Below are positions 1-7,670 of a stretch of 19,739 bases of DNA, piece by piece. Origin of the DNA: Hadesarchaea archaeon (lineage in GTDB: Archaea; Hadarchaeota; Hadarchaeia; Hadarchaeales; Hadarchaeaceae); contig QMWE01000004.1 in the NCBI GenBank assembly GCA_003661465.1, positions 1 through 19,739 of the forward strand, given 5' to 3'. The notes beneath the pieces were generated by a model, which searched no databases, was not told where the DNA came from, and worked only from the letters and a program-made list of their open reading frames with translations. The position numbers were made by a program, and so were the translations under genes. The first letter of the stretch is position 1; the number at the start of each line of letters is the position of its first letter.

Positions 1-43
1 AACAAGGTAGCCGTAGGGGAACCTGCGGCTCGATCACCTCCTT
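1..43 (+). rRNA. 16S rRNA, 3' end (partial)
   Basis: This is the last part of the small-subunit rRNA, entering from the left edge. The AAGGTAGCCGTAGGGGAACC stretch and the terminal GATCACCTCCT are the conserved 3' end of archaeal 16S. The tail at 33-42 is the anti-Shine-Dalgarno, so this organism's ribosome binding sites should look like AGGAGGTGAT; GAGGTG, AGGTGA and GGAG sites are seen before several genes here. The exact mature end (42-44) is an estimate. Confidence 0.95.
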
Positions 44-71
44 TGATGTTCTGGGTACCGGACCCTCGGAT

Positions 72-143
72 GGGCCTGTAGCTCAGTGGTAGAGCGTCGG
101 CTTTGCAAGCCGAAGGTCGCGGGTTCGAGTCCCGCCGGGTCCA
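72..143 (+). tRNA. tRNA-Ala (anticodon TGC)
   Basis: A complete 72-base cloverleaf lies in the 16S-23S spacer. The acceptor stem pairs 72-78 with 136-142 and includes G3.U70, the alanine identity pair. The anticodon stem TCGGC/GCCGA encloses the loop 102-108 with anticodon TGC at 104-106, and the T arm is GCGGG-TTCGAGT-CCCGC. The discriminator is A143 and CCA is not encoded. tRNA-Ala(TGC) at this place is standard for euryarchaeal rRNA operons. Confidence 0.97.
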
Positions 144-156
144 CATATTGATGCAG

Positions 157-178
157 CACGTGAAGTGAACTTCACGTG
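157..178 (+). other. perfect hairpin in the tRNA-Ala/23S spacer
   Basis: The arms CACGTGAAG (157-165) and CTTCACGTG (170-178) are exact inverted repeats enclosing the four bases TGAA. The hairpin lies 34 bases before the pre-23S processing stem. It is probably part of the folded pre-rRNA spacer and may help separate tRNA maturation from 23S maturation. No protein site is evident. Confidence 0.6.
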
Positions 179-211
179 TGAAGGGCAAATTGCGCTCTGC
201 GCAAGATGAAT

Positions 212-232
212 GCCGTGCACAGGTCGTGATCC
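212..232 (+). other. pre-23S processing stem, 5' arm
   Basis: Bases 212-220 (GCCGTGCAC) pair exactly with 4044-4052. After one bulged base, 222-232 pair with 4033-4043 with one G.U. The stem continues, past an internal loop, into 237-244 pairing with 4022-4029, the mature 23S terminal helix. Such long stems bracket archaeal 23S and are cut at the loop near the mature ends by the tRNA-splicing endonuclease. The internal loop (233-236 against 4030-4032) is not a textbook bulge-helix-bulge as I draw it. Confidence 0.75.
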
Positions 233-2287
233 CGATACCAGTTGGGTTCCGAGAACTTAGGCGAAGCCATCTGGGGAATGGCTTGGCTCGAGCGCCGAGG
301 AAGGTCGTGGCAAGCGGCGAAACGCTTGGGCGAGGTGCAGGCAACCTTTGAACCCAAGATCGCTGAATGGGACTTCCTGACGGGAGGAAACTCCCGTCGT
401 CCCCGGCAGGGGACGGGAACCCCGGGAACGGAAACATCTTAGTACCGGGTGGAAAAGAAAGCAATCGCGATGCCGGGAGTAACGGCGAGCGAAACCGGCA
501 GAGGGCAAACCGAACCTGGTGACGAAAGTCACTGGGGATGTGGAGTTGTAGGACTTCCTCCAATCCCTCGTGCGGGAAGCCGAAGCAGCTGGAAAGCTGT
601 GCCTTAGAGGGTGAAAGCCCCGTAGGCGTAACTGCGCAGGGTACGAGGGGAAGTATCCTGAGTAGGATGCCTTGGAAATGGTGTCCGAAGCAGGGAGGCA
701 TCAACTCCCAACCCTAAATACGTCTCGAGACCGATAGCGCACGCAGTACCGCGAGGGAAAGCTGAAAAGCACCCCGGAAGGGGGGTGAAAAGAGCCTGAA
801 ACCAGATGGCGATTGTTGGGCACGGCTCGAAAGAGCTGATCCTCCTCGAAGGAAGCCGTCGCGAGGCGGTTGTACGAGAGGAGGGGATCAGGGTCGTGTC
901 GTCCGTCTAGAATCACGGGCCAGGGAGTTTCGTGCCGTGGCGAGGCTAAGTGGTTTATCCACGGAGCCAGAGCGAAAGCAAAAAGTCCGCAACCCGAAAG
1001 GGCGAGGGACTGGGTGCGAATAGCGCCCGGAGTCACGGCGCGAAGACCCGAAACCGGGCGATCTAGTCCGGGGTAGGCTGAAGCCCCTCTATGAGGGGTG
1101 GAGGGCCGAACCGGTCTTGATGTGCAATTCGGTCGGATGACCCTGGGCTAGTGGCGAAAGACCAATCAAGCCCGGTGACAGCTGGTTCCTCTCGAAGCTG
1201 GCCGCAGTCAGGCCCAGCGCGAGGCTGCCAGTGGTGTAGAGCACCGATTGATGAATGCGGGGGGAGACCCTCGGTTCGTCTGTCGAACTCCAAAGCCATT
1301 GGCGCCGTAGACCGCTGGAGACGGGATGGTGCGGGTAAGCTGCATCTCCGAGAGGGGAACAACCCAGACTGGGGTTAAGGCCCCAAAATGCCGGCTAAGT
1401 GTTAACCCTAAAGGGCGTTCTCGTCCTCAGACAGCGGGAAGGTAGGCTCAGAAGCAGCCATCCTTTAAACAACGCGTAAAAGCGGACCCGTCGAGGACGG
1501 GGGCCCCGAAGATACACGGGGCTAAGCCGGCTGCCGAGACCTCAGGGCAGCCGAAGTCGAGTAGGCTGATCCGGTAGAGAGGCGTCCGGCGTGGACGGAA
1601 GCTCGGCCGTGAGGTCGAGTGGACCGCGCTGGAATGAGGATCCTGGCGGTAGTAACAGCATAGCTGGGTGAGAATCCCAGCCGCCGAAGGGGCTCGGGTT
1701 CCTCGACAATGATCGTCAGTCGAGGGTTAGTCGGTCCTAAGGTGGCCCTCAACCAGAAGCCATCGAAAGGGAATCCGGTTAATATTCCGGAACCACCCAG
1801 GTACCTGCGGCAACGCAAGCCTGGCTTCCGACGCTTCGAGGTAGGCCGAGTGAGGTCGTCGCCTCATTTAACCGCCGAAACCCGGGGAGTTCCGTAATGG
1901 AGAGAACCGGGTGAATGCGGGAATAGCCTGCCGTAAGGTGGGTTCGGCTGATCCTTGGAGCCCGTGAAAAGGGAGCCGGGAAATGGGACCCTGGGTGACC
2001 GTACCTAGATCCGACACAGGTGCCCCTAGGTGAGAAGCCTAAGGCGTATCGGGAGACACCAGGCTAGGGAATTCGGCAAGTTGGCCCTGTAGCTTCGGTA
2101 GAAGGGGTGCCTGCCCCGCAAAGGGCAGGTCGCAGTGACCAGGGGGCTACGACTGTTTAATAAAAACGTAGCTCACTGCGAAGGCGAAAGCCCTTGTACA
2201 GTGAGTGAATTCTGCCCAGTGGCGGTACGTGAATGCTCGTTCCAACGGGCAGAAGCGCCGCTAAACGGCGGGGGTAACTATAACCCT

Positions 2288-3006
2288 CGAGCAAGGGGGT
2301 TGCAAAACTTGGCTGTATGCTGGGAAGCGAGAACCCCTAGGTCCTGAGCAAGGAAAAATCCTAGGGGTGGTGAAGCGATCAGCAGGGAACGGCTCCATTT
2401 AAATAGCAACGTGGTTCAGGGAAAGAAGGGGAGAAAAATAAAATTCGCCAAGGAAAAATATCGGAGGCACTATATCCAAGGTTTCGTCGACGCGGAGGGA
2501 TGTTTTTCAGTGTCGCTGAAGAAAGTCCCTACAGCGAGATTCGGATGGACCATAGATCCGGTTTTTCATGTCACACAACATAAAAAAAATCGTGCAGTAC
2601 TGGAGATGATAAGGGACGTGCTTGGATGCGGACGAATAGCGGAAAAACATGGCCAGAGGGATTGTCTCATTTACGTGGTCGACAACAGGAGACAACTTCT
2701 GGAGAAGGTTGTCAGATTTTTCGAGAGATATCCGTTGCTTGCAAAAGCTAGGGATTTCGAGAAATTCAAGAAGATCGTGGTGGGTCTTGAACAAAAAGAG
2801 CATTGGACTAGGGAAGGGTTTAAAAACTTGGCGAGGCTTGCGTTTGAAATGAATTCATTGGGGAAGCAGAGGAGATACAAAATGGAAAGGATATTCAGAG
2901 ATGTTGTGGAGGGAGCCGACTCCTCAGAGACTACAAGCCAAGCATCCGCAAGCTGGATGAGTAATCCATAGCGGATGATGATATAGTCCAGCACGGAAAC
3001 GTGTTG
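2288..3006 (+). mobile_element. group I self-splicing intron in 23S helix 69
   Basis: A 719-base insertion follows the base equivalent to E. coli U1923. P1 pairs exon AACCCT (2282-2287) with GGGGTT (2296-2301), giving U.G at the splice site. P3 is 2308-2314/2936-2942. The P segment GCTGGGAA and the Q segment ATCAGCAGGGA form P4, and the P5 arm is 2333-2341/2360-2368. P6 is 2390-2396/2912-2918. P7 is GACTA (2929-2933) with TAGTC (2984-2988), inside R- and S-type core segments (S: GATATAGTCC-like). P8 is 2943-2949/2971-2977, and P9 is CACG-GAAA-CGTG at 2992-3003. P10 pairs AAG (2293-2295) with exon CTT (3007-3009), and the last intron base is G3006. These are group I hallmarks, not a bulge-helix-bulge intron. 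Confidence 0.92.
2411..2971 (+). CDS. LAGLIDADG homing endonuclease (intron-encoded)
   Basis: A 186-residue protein lies inside the P6 loop of the group I intron. It has one LAGLIDADG motif, YIQGFVDAEG (residues 21-30, Glu29 at the catalytic acidic position), followed by CFSVSL. The C-terminal half has the LAKARDFEKF...EHWTREG...MN pattern of the LAGLIDADG_1 family. One motif implies a homodimer. It should cut intronless 23S genes at the helix 69 target and drive intron homing, and may also help splicing as a maturase. The start is GTG2411 with no clear ribosome site, and the frame is open further upstream. The last 20 or so codons read through P6, P7, P3 and P8, so the sequence there is both coding and ribozyme core. 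A+T content is visibly higher than in the exons. Confidence 0.9.
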   Translation: MVQGKKGRKIKFAKEKYRRHYIQGFVDAEGCFSVSLKKVPTARFGWTIDPVFHVTQHKKNRAVLEMIRDVLGCGRIAEKHGQRDCLIYVVDNRRQLLEKVVRFFERYPLLAKARDFEKFKKIVVGLEQKEHWTREGFKNLARLAFEMNSLGKQRRYKMERIFRDVVEGADSSETTSQASASWMSNP

Positions 3007-3021
3007 CTTAAGGTAGCGTAA

Positions 3022-3053
<32 letters not shown>

Positions 3054-3588
3054 GGAATCAACGATAGCCCCACTGTCCCAGCCTGGAACCCGGTGAACCC
3101 ACTGGCCTGCGAACATGCAGGGGATCCCCGAAGGGAAACGAAGACCCCGTGGACCTTTACTGCAGCCTGTCGTTGGGACGCGGTTGTGGGTGCAGAGCGT
3201 AGGCGGGAGCCTTCGAAGCCGAGTCTTCGGGCTCGGTGGAGGCGCCAATGTAACACCGCCCTCCTGCGACTACGTTTCTAACCCCGAGAGGGAGACAGCG
3301 GCAGGTGGGCAGTTTCGCTGGGGCGGCAGCCTCTCGAAAAGATATCGAGAGGGCCCAAAGGTCGGCTCAGGCGGGTCGGAAATCCGCCGTGGAGGGCAAG
3401 GCCAAAAGCCGGCCTGACTGTGAGCTCACTACCAAGGCTCGCAGAGGCGAAAGCCGGGCCTAGCGAACCTCGATGTCCCTCTTGGTGAGGGCTCGGGATG
3501 ACAGAAAAGGTACCCCGGGGATAACAGAGTTGTCGCGGGCGAGAGCCCCTATCGACCCCGCGGTTTGCTACCTCGATGTCGTTTCTTC

Positions 3589-3619
<31 letters not shown>

Positions 3620-3953
3620 AGGGTTGTTCGCCCATTAATGGGGAACGTGAGATGGGTTTAGACCGTCGTGAGACAGGTCGGATGCTATCTTTCGGGGATG
3701 TCGGGCGCCTGAGGGAAAGGTGTCCCCAGTACGAGAGGAACAGGATGCCGGCGCCTCTGGTTTACCGGTTGTCCGACAGGGCAGAGCCGGGTAGCTACGC
3801 GCCAGTCGATAAGGCCTGAAAGCATCTAAGGCCGAAGCGACTCCCGAAAATAGGCGCCCTTGGCCATCGGTGACTCCGTCACGGCAGTCCTCGGTGACGA
3901 GGATTGCTGGGTGGCCTACAGCCTGGGACTAGAAGATCCCGTTGCATGGCCGC

Positions 3954-3990
<37 letters not shown>

Positions 3991-4032
3991 AGCGGTACAT
4001 ATCGGCTGAAAAGTTCCAACTCAACTGGTGAC

Positions 4033-4052
4033 GGATCGCGACCGTGCACGGC
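4033..4052 (+). other. pre-23S processing stem, 3' arm
   Basis: This arm is complementary to 212-232 (see the 5' arm): GTGCACGGC at 4044-4052 is an exact match and GATCGCGACC at 4034-4043 has one G.U. It marks the end of the 23S precursor. Confidence 0.75.
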
Positions 4053-4070
4053 TTTATTTTTTATTAATTT
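4053..4070 (+). terminator. T-rich terminator of the rRNA operon
   Basis: A T-rich tract (TTTATTTTTTATTAATTT) follows the processing stem directly, which is how archaeal transcription usually ends. No 5S rRNA or tRNA lies between 23S and this tract or before the converging ferredoxin gene at 4172. The remaining gap, 4071-4171, shows nothing else I can name. Confidence 0.6.
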
Positions 4071-4171
4071 CTGCAGCGGAAAGTTCCCCTGCGAAAGCCG
4101 AGGGGATGAAAATCGCTTTCTAGCTCAGAGTGATGATGAGGCCCAGTTAATCGCCGGGACGCGAAAAATCT

Positions 4172-4348
4172 CTAGGGAAAGCTTATCGCACCGTTCGGGC
4201 ATGCTGCCTCGCAGGCCCGACATTCGGCGCAGTCTTGAGGACGTGCCACAACCGCCTTCCCGTCGACAAGGTCAAACACGTTTGCCGGACAAACCTCGGC
4301 GCACGCGCCAGCTCCTTTACACTTGTTTGTGTCGACTACCGGGGGCAT
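4172..4348 (-). CDS. two-cluster ferredoxin (58 aa, seven cysteines)
   Basis: A short electron-carrier protein of 58 residues, of the bacterial-type 2[4Fe-4S] ferredoxin family. The second motif is complete: C40-x2-C43-x2-C46-x3-C50-P. The first reads C10-x5-C16-x3-C20-P, with Ala13 where the second ligand cysteine is expected, so cluster I has only Cys10, Cys16 and Cys50. It may be a [3Fe-4S] cluster or use a non-cysteine ligand. ATG4348 lies two bases after the rps17e stop, and GGAG inside the end of rps17e serves as ribosome site, so the two genes are surely co-transcribed. It acts in the cytoplasm; partner enzymes are not shown here. Confidence 0.88.
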   Translation of the reverse strand: MPPVVDTNKCKGAGACAEVCPANVFDLVDGKAVVARPQDCAECRACEAACPNGAISFP

Positions 4349-4350
4349 CG

Positions 4351-4545
4351 TTACTCCTCTTTTTCTTGTTTCAAAAGAGTGCTTATATAACCTGCGATTC
4401 TATTGCGAAGTGGCTTTCCCACGTTTTTCAATTTCTCATCCAAAAATTTTCGATTCTCTTCAAAGGAAGGGGAGAATTTGTCTGGATAGCGCTCGAGCAG
4501 TTCACGCGCCGCACGTTTTATGTATAGAGATCGTACCCTTCCCAT
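4351..4545 (-). CDS. rps17e: 30S ribosomal protein S17e
   Basis: A 64-residue small-subunit protein of the archaeal/eukaryotic S17e family, absent from bacteria. It begins MGRVRSLYIKRAARELL, the family signature, and continues with the F...N...L region and IAGYISTLL near the C-terminus; the length is normal for archaea. I chose ATG4545 because AGGGAGAGG lies just upstream; the longer frame to 4626 adds unconserved residues and runs up to the end of thiDN. A TATA-like TTTTTA near 4588 could start a transcript here, although thiDN upstream may also read through. It is translationally linked to the ferredoxin gene below it. Confidence 0.95.
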   Translation of the reverse strand: MGRVRSLYIKRAARELLERYPDKFSPSFEENRKFLDEKLKNVGKPLRNRIAGYISTLLKQEKEE

Positions 4546-4601
4546 GTTCCTCTCCCTACTCCGCTTGCCTCTGTCGGCACGGCTAAAAACTTTTTCCCAG
4601 A

Positions 4602-5930
4602 TTATTTGAGTTTCTCCGCCAAACACAGGGCTGTTTTGATCACTTCAGTCGGGGCGGTCCCGAGGATCCTGATCATAGGTTCTTTTCCTGGTGCGCCTCT
4701 GTCAAATATTATCTGGGGGACTTTGCCTATTTTTCGAATGGATTGCTCGGTCCCCCATCTCATGGTTTTGACGCCTTTTGGTTCCTCTCCTCGGTCGAAT
4801 CTGCTTATAGTTAATCCCAGCTTTCTACATGCGTTCAAGATGTGGGGAGAAAATTTAACGTTCATACATGCTCTTATTTTTGGATCGTGGGACATCGCCG
4901 TCAACACAACGTTTGCAACGTGTTTGGATCCACCCAGTTCCGGAAAACCCGTGAGGAATGCTCTCCCTCCAGATTTTACGATCCTTCCGGATAGCCCCAC
5001 CACTTCCGAGCTCGATCTGGCCCCAGGAAGTGCCATCACGATGTTCGTCCCAACCTCGGGCAACAGTTTGACGAACTCTGTCCTTTCCGTGACCATTTTT
5101 GCGGCCTGCCATACCTCCTCAAAACACCGGGCTTTTTCCGCGTTTAGGAGAAGCGTTGCCATTTGATTTACGGGCCTGAGACCCTTTCCTACTTCTATTT
5201 TATTCTTGATCGATTCCGTGATGAATTTTTTCGCGGTAGCGATTCCTTCTTGAAGAGTGGCCTTTTTTGCAAGCTCAGCAGTTATCGCAGCGGAGAAAGA
5301 GCATCCCGCGCCGTGTACGGGAACGCCCGCGATTCTTTGGGTTTTGAACTCCTTGAACCTCCCTTCAGTATAAAGTACATCCGTGGCGGTTTTTCCCTCG
5401 AGGTGTCCTCCCTTTATGAGGACCGCACGTGGGCCCAGTCTAGAAATTGCTCGCGCCGCTCTCCGCATATCGTCCATCGACCTGATTTTCATGTCAGAGA
5501 GTTTTTCGGCCTCGTGAACGTTGGGAGTGACGAGCTCAGCCAGTCCCATCAGGTCCTTCAACGCTTCTATGGCATCTCCCCGGAGGAGAGGTGTCCCGGT
5601 GGCCGTGGTCATCAAGGGATCCACGACCAAACGAAGCCCGTGTCTCTTCACCCCTTTTTTCACGGCCAAAATTATCTTCAAGTTACTGAGCATTCCGGTC
5701 TTCGCCCACTCTACCTCGAAATCGTCGACCACCGCGTTGAGCTGCTTGCTCACGAACTCAGGAGGAACTTCCATAATTCCCTCAATTCCCTTGGTATTCT
5801 GCGCCGTCACCGCTGTGACCACGCAGAGTCCATGTACTCCAAGCGCCGAGAAACTCTTTAGGTCCGCCTGTATACCAGCACCGCCGCCGGAGTCAGATCC
5901 AGCGATGGTGAGTGCGCACGGCATCTTCAT
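4602..5930 (-). CDS. thiD: bifunctional HMP(-P) kinase / thiamine-phosphate synthase (ThiD-ThiN fusion)
   Basis: A 442-residue two-domain enzyme of thiamine synthesis. Residues 1-265 are ThiD, which phosphorylates hydroxymethylpyrimidine (HMP) to HMP-PP. It shows AGSDSGGGAGIQADLKS (residues 10-26), DPLMTTATG (104-112), LIKGGH (171-176) and VHGAGCSFSAA (205-215), with catalytic-site Cys210. Residues 270-442 match ThiN, the archaeal replacement for ThiE that joins HMP-PP to the thiazole phosphate. The fusion is common in archaea. The start is MKM at 5930; the second ATG at 5924 is possible. A TATA-like GTTTATAG at 5964-5973 would give a leader of about 10 bases. I looked for a TPP riboswitch in 5931-6040 and saw none. 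Confidence 0.95.
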   Translation of the reverse strand: MKMPCALTIAGSDSGGGAGIQADLKSFSALGVHGLCVVTAVTAQNTKGIEGIMEVPPEFVSKQLNAVVDDFEVEWAKTGMLSNLKIILAVKKGVKRHGLRLVVDPLMTTATGTPLLRGDAIEALKDLMGLAELVTPNVHEAEKLSDMKIRSMDDMRRAARAISRLGPRAVLIKGGHLEGKTATDVLYTEGRFKEFKTQRIAGVPVHGAGCSFSAAITAELAKKATLQEGIATAKKFITESIKNKIEVGKGLRPVNQMATLLLNAEKARCFEEVWQAAKMVTERTEFVKLLPEVGTNIVMALPGARSSSEVVGLSGRIVKSGGRAFLTGFPELGGSKHVANVVLTAMSHDPKIRACMNVKFSPHILNACRKLGLTISRFDRGEEPKGVKTMRWGTEQSIRKIGKVPQIIFDRGAPGKEPMIRILGTAPTEVIKTALCLAEKLK

Positions 5931-5963
5931 GGAAATACCTAAAATTTATTCTGCGTATCCCAG

Positions 5964-5973
5964 CTATAAACTC
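5964..5973 (-). promoter_or_regulatory. TATA-like box of thiDN
   Basis: On the minus strand this reads GAGTTTATAG. It is centred about 38 bases before the thiDN ATG, so transcription would start near 5942 with a very short leader. A second TATTTAAAG on the minus strand at 6015-6023 is an alternative and would give a leader of about 60 bases. Confidence 0.4.
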
Positions 5974-5999
5974 CTCAAAAACATATCCCGCGCTTCTTG

Positions 6000-6025
6000 G
6001 ATATCTAAAGATATCTTTAAATACC
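6000..6025. promoter_or_regulatory. palindromic operator overlapping the RHH gene TATA box
   Basis: GATATCT (6000-6006) and AGATATC (6009-6015) are exact inverted repeats, and AAAGATATCTTT (6007-6018) is itself a perfect palindrome. It runs into TCTTTAAATACC, a TATA-like box about 27 bases before the ATG at 6048. Ribbon-helix-helix proteins bind such short palindromes as paired dimers, so autoregulation of the next gene, and perhaps control of divergent thiDN, is a fair inference. Confidence 0.5.
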
Positions 6026-6047
6026 TTGATGAGATGTAAATTTGGGG

Positions 6048-6320
6048 ATGAAACTGAAAACCATTCAAGTTCTCGTCAAGTTGCCCTCCAGGCTCCTGGA
6101 GCGCATGGATGAGATAGTTCGAGATGAGGGTTACACTTCACGTCAGGAGTTCATCCGTGAGGCTGTCAGGGAAAAGGTCAGGTCCATCGGGAGCTTGGAA
6201 GTTGTGGAAGAAGAAATCCACGCCCGCCGGAGAAAGGTTCGCGCGGAAAAATTCGAGATCACCCCACCTCCTCGGTCCAGCCTCCAAAGGGGTGTTAGGC
6301 GAGAGGCAAACCGCTTTTAG
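6048..6320 (+). CDS. ribbon-helix-helix (CopG-type) transcriptional regulator
   Basis: A 90-residue protein whose first 45 residues fit a ribbon-helix-helix DNA-binding domain: a beta strand (KTIQVLVKLP), helix A (RLLERMDEIVRDEG), the turn YTSRQEF, and helix B (IREAVREKVRSI). The rest is charged, Arg-rich and of no family I know; there is no NikR-type metal-binding ACT domain. I chose ATG6048; the in-frame TTG6042 lacks support. The TATA-like box at 6016-6023 implies a leaderless or nearly leaderless transcript. The palindrome over that box suggests self-repression. It diverges from thiDN and ends inside a hairpin terminator. Target genes are unknown. Confidence 0.85.
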   Translation: MKLKTIQVLVKLPSRLLERMDEIVRDEGYTSRQEFIREAVREKVRSIGSLEVVEEEIHARRRKVRAEKFEITPPPRSSLQRGVRREANRF

Positions 6321-6330
6321 CCTCTCGCCT
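6297..6330. terminator. hairpin between RHH gene and mtaB
   Basis: AGGCGAGAGGC (6297-6307) and GCCTCTCGCCT (6320-6330) form a perfect 11-bp stem with a 12-base loop. The stop codon of the RHH gene lies at 6318-6320, so the gene's last codons are part of the stem. Convergent mtaB ends at 6347, so the hairpin could end transcripts from both sides. A short A/T tract follows on the plus strand. Confidence 0.55.
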
Positions 6331-6346
6331 TAAAAATCATTTCGCC

Positions 6347-7621
6347 TCACGTTTTTCTCCCGATGAGGTATGTGGGACGGGCATCGACTATTTTTAATTT
6401 TATGTGTTCACCCGGGGTCCCCCCGTCGACGATCGTCGGTCTGTAATTCCCGAGCCTGGCAACTAGTCCGCCTTTTTTGCCTGGTCCGGTGATCAGCCCC
6501 TCAAGCACTTTTCCCAGATAGCGCTTGTTTCGCTCATGACCGATCTCGAGGCAACGGGCGGCCAGTCGTCTCGAACGTTCCGCGACCTCGTTCCCCCCCG
6601 GCCCCGGAATCCGCGCGGCATCGGTGCCTGGCATCGGAGAGAATCTTGAGAGGTTCACCTTGTCCGGTTTTACTTTTTCGATCACCTCTAACGTGTGCGT
6701 GAATTCCTTTTCACCTTCGCCAGGAAAACCGACGATGATATCCGTAGCCAGATAGAGGTCGGGAAAACTCTCACGGAACTCCTCGACAATCTGAATAAAG
6801 TCGCTCACCTCGTATCCTCTTCGCATGCTTCTCAAGATGTCGTCGTCACCACTTTGGACCGGGAGATGGAGAAACTTGTAAATTTTTTCATCCCCGTAAG
6901 CTTGGAGCAGATCCGGTAATATCCCCAGGACGTTTTTTGGATTCATCATGCCCACCCTAACTTTAAAATTTCCGTCCAGCTCGCATATCGAACGCAAAAG
7001 TTCGGGGAGGCTCGTCCCCGTGTCCAGCCCGTACGCTCCGGCATCTTGAGCCGTCAGGAGTATTTCTCGGCATCCTGACGAGATGGCCTTGGTAACTTCC
7101 TTCAGTATAGCCTCACGTCTGAAGCTGTGCAATCTCCCTCGGGCGAATCTTACGGAGCAATAACTACAGTTTGAGACACAGCCCTCGCATATCTGTACCA
7201 CTGCACTCACCTCGCTTTCGCGAAGTTTGGGCATTTCCGGTTTTTCGCATCTCACCGGCTCGAGCATTCGGACGTTTTGCGCACCCATCGACACCATCTC
7301 CACCACTTTTGAAAGCGTTGGAATGGACCTGCAGGAGATGATACCTGCGAACTCTCCGATTCGTTCCACGGATGGGAGGTCTATCAGTGGTAAACATCCA
7401 GCCACGATTACACGTTTTCCATTCATTTCCCTTAGCTCCCTAAGACGGCGAAGCATCCTTTGGTGGGTTTTCCCCTTCACCGCGCACGTGTTGACCACCA
7501 CGAGGTCCGCCTCGTTCAGGTTTTTGGTCACCTGGTGCCCGGCGGCCGCGAGCTCTCCGAGGATGATCTCTGAATCGCCCCGGTTGGCGGTACAGCCATA
7601 CGTTTCGCAATAGACGCGCAT
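6347..7621 (-). CDS. mtaB: tRNA t6A37 methylthiotransferase (archaeal MtaB / CDKAL1-type)
   Basis: A 424-residue radical-SAM enzyme that adds a methylthio group to t6A at tRNA position 37 (ms2t6A), aiding decoding of ANN codons. The N-terminal methylthiotransferase domain has its three cluster cysteines, Cys10 (YGCTANRGD), Cys46 (VVNTC) and Cys76 (VAGC). The radical-SAM motif C148-x3-C152-x2-C155 follows, and the C-terminus looks like a TRAM RNA-binding domain (about 365-424). I chose ATG7621 (MRVYCETYGC) because a homologue-like start falls here and a TTTTATTG TATA-like box sits about 31 bases upstream; the longer frame to 7708 overlaps the divergent gene. No ribosome site is visible, so the message is probably leaderless. 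Confidence 0.93.
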   Translation of the reverse strand: MRVYCETYGCTANRGDSEIILGELAAAGHQVTKNLNEADLVVVNTCAVKGKTHQRMLRRLRELREMNGKRVIVAGCLPLIDLPSVERIGEFAGIISCRSIPTLSKVVEMVSMGAQNVRMLEPVRCEKPEMPKLRESEVSAVVQICEGCVSNCSYCSVRFARGRLHSFRREAILKEVTKAISSGCREILLTAQDAGAYGLDTGTSLPELLRSICELDGNFKVRVGMMNPKNVLGILPDLLQAYGDEKIYKFLHLPVQSGDDDILRSMRRGYEVSDFIQIVEEFRESFPDLYLATDIIVGFPGEGEKEFTHTLEVIEKVKPDKVNLSRFSPMPGTDAARIPGPGGNEVAERSRRLAARCLEIGHERNKRYLGKVLEGLITGPGKKGGLVARLGNYRPTIVDGGTPGEHIKLKIVDARPTYLIGRKT

Positions 7622-7670
7622 ATTACCAAACTTTTTACGCTTCTTCCGCAATAAAATCCAGAGGATGGCT

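Noticed and set aside
2288..3006. Archaeal bulge-helix-bulge intron
   Set aside because: The pairings, the U.G at the 5' splice site and the terminal G fit group I, and no bulge-helix-bulge was needed at the exon junction.
4120..4145. Possible C/D box small RNA (GTGATGA)
   Set aside because: No properly spaced D box (CTGA) or second C/D pair on either strand.
5163..6039. Long plus-strand frames opposite thiDN
   Set aside because: Antisense to clear ThiD coding sequence, with no family features.
5931..6047. TPP riboswitch upstream of thiDN
   Set aside because: I could not find the conserved THI-element sequences (CUGAGA, ACCUGA-like) in this short region.
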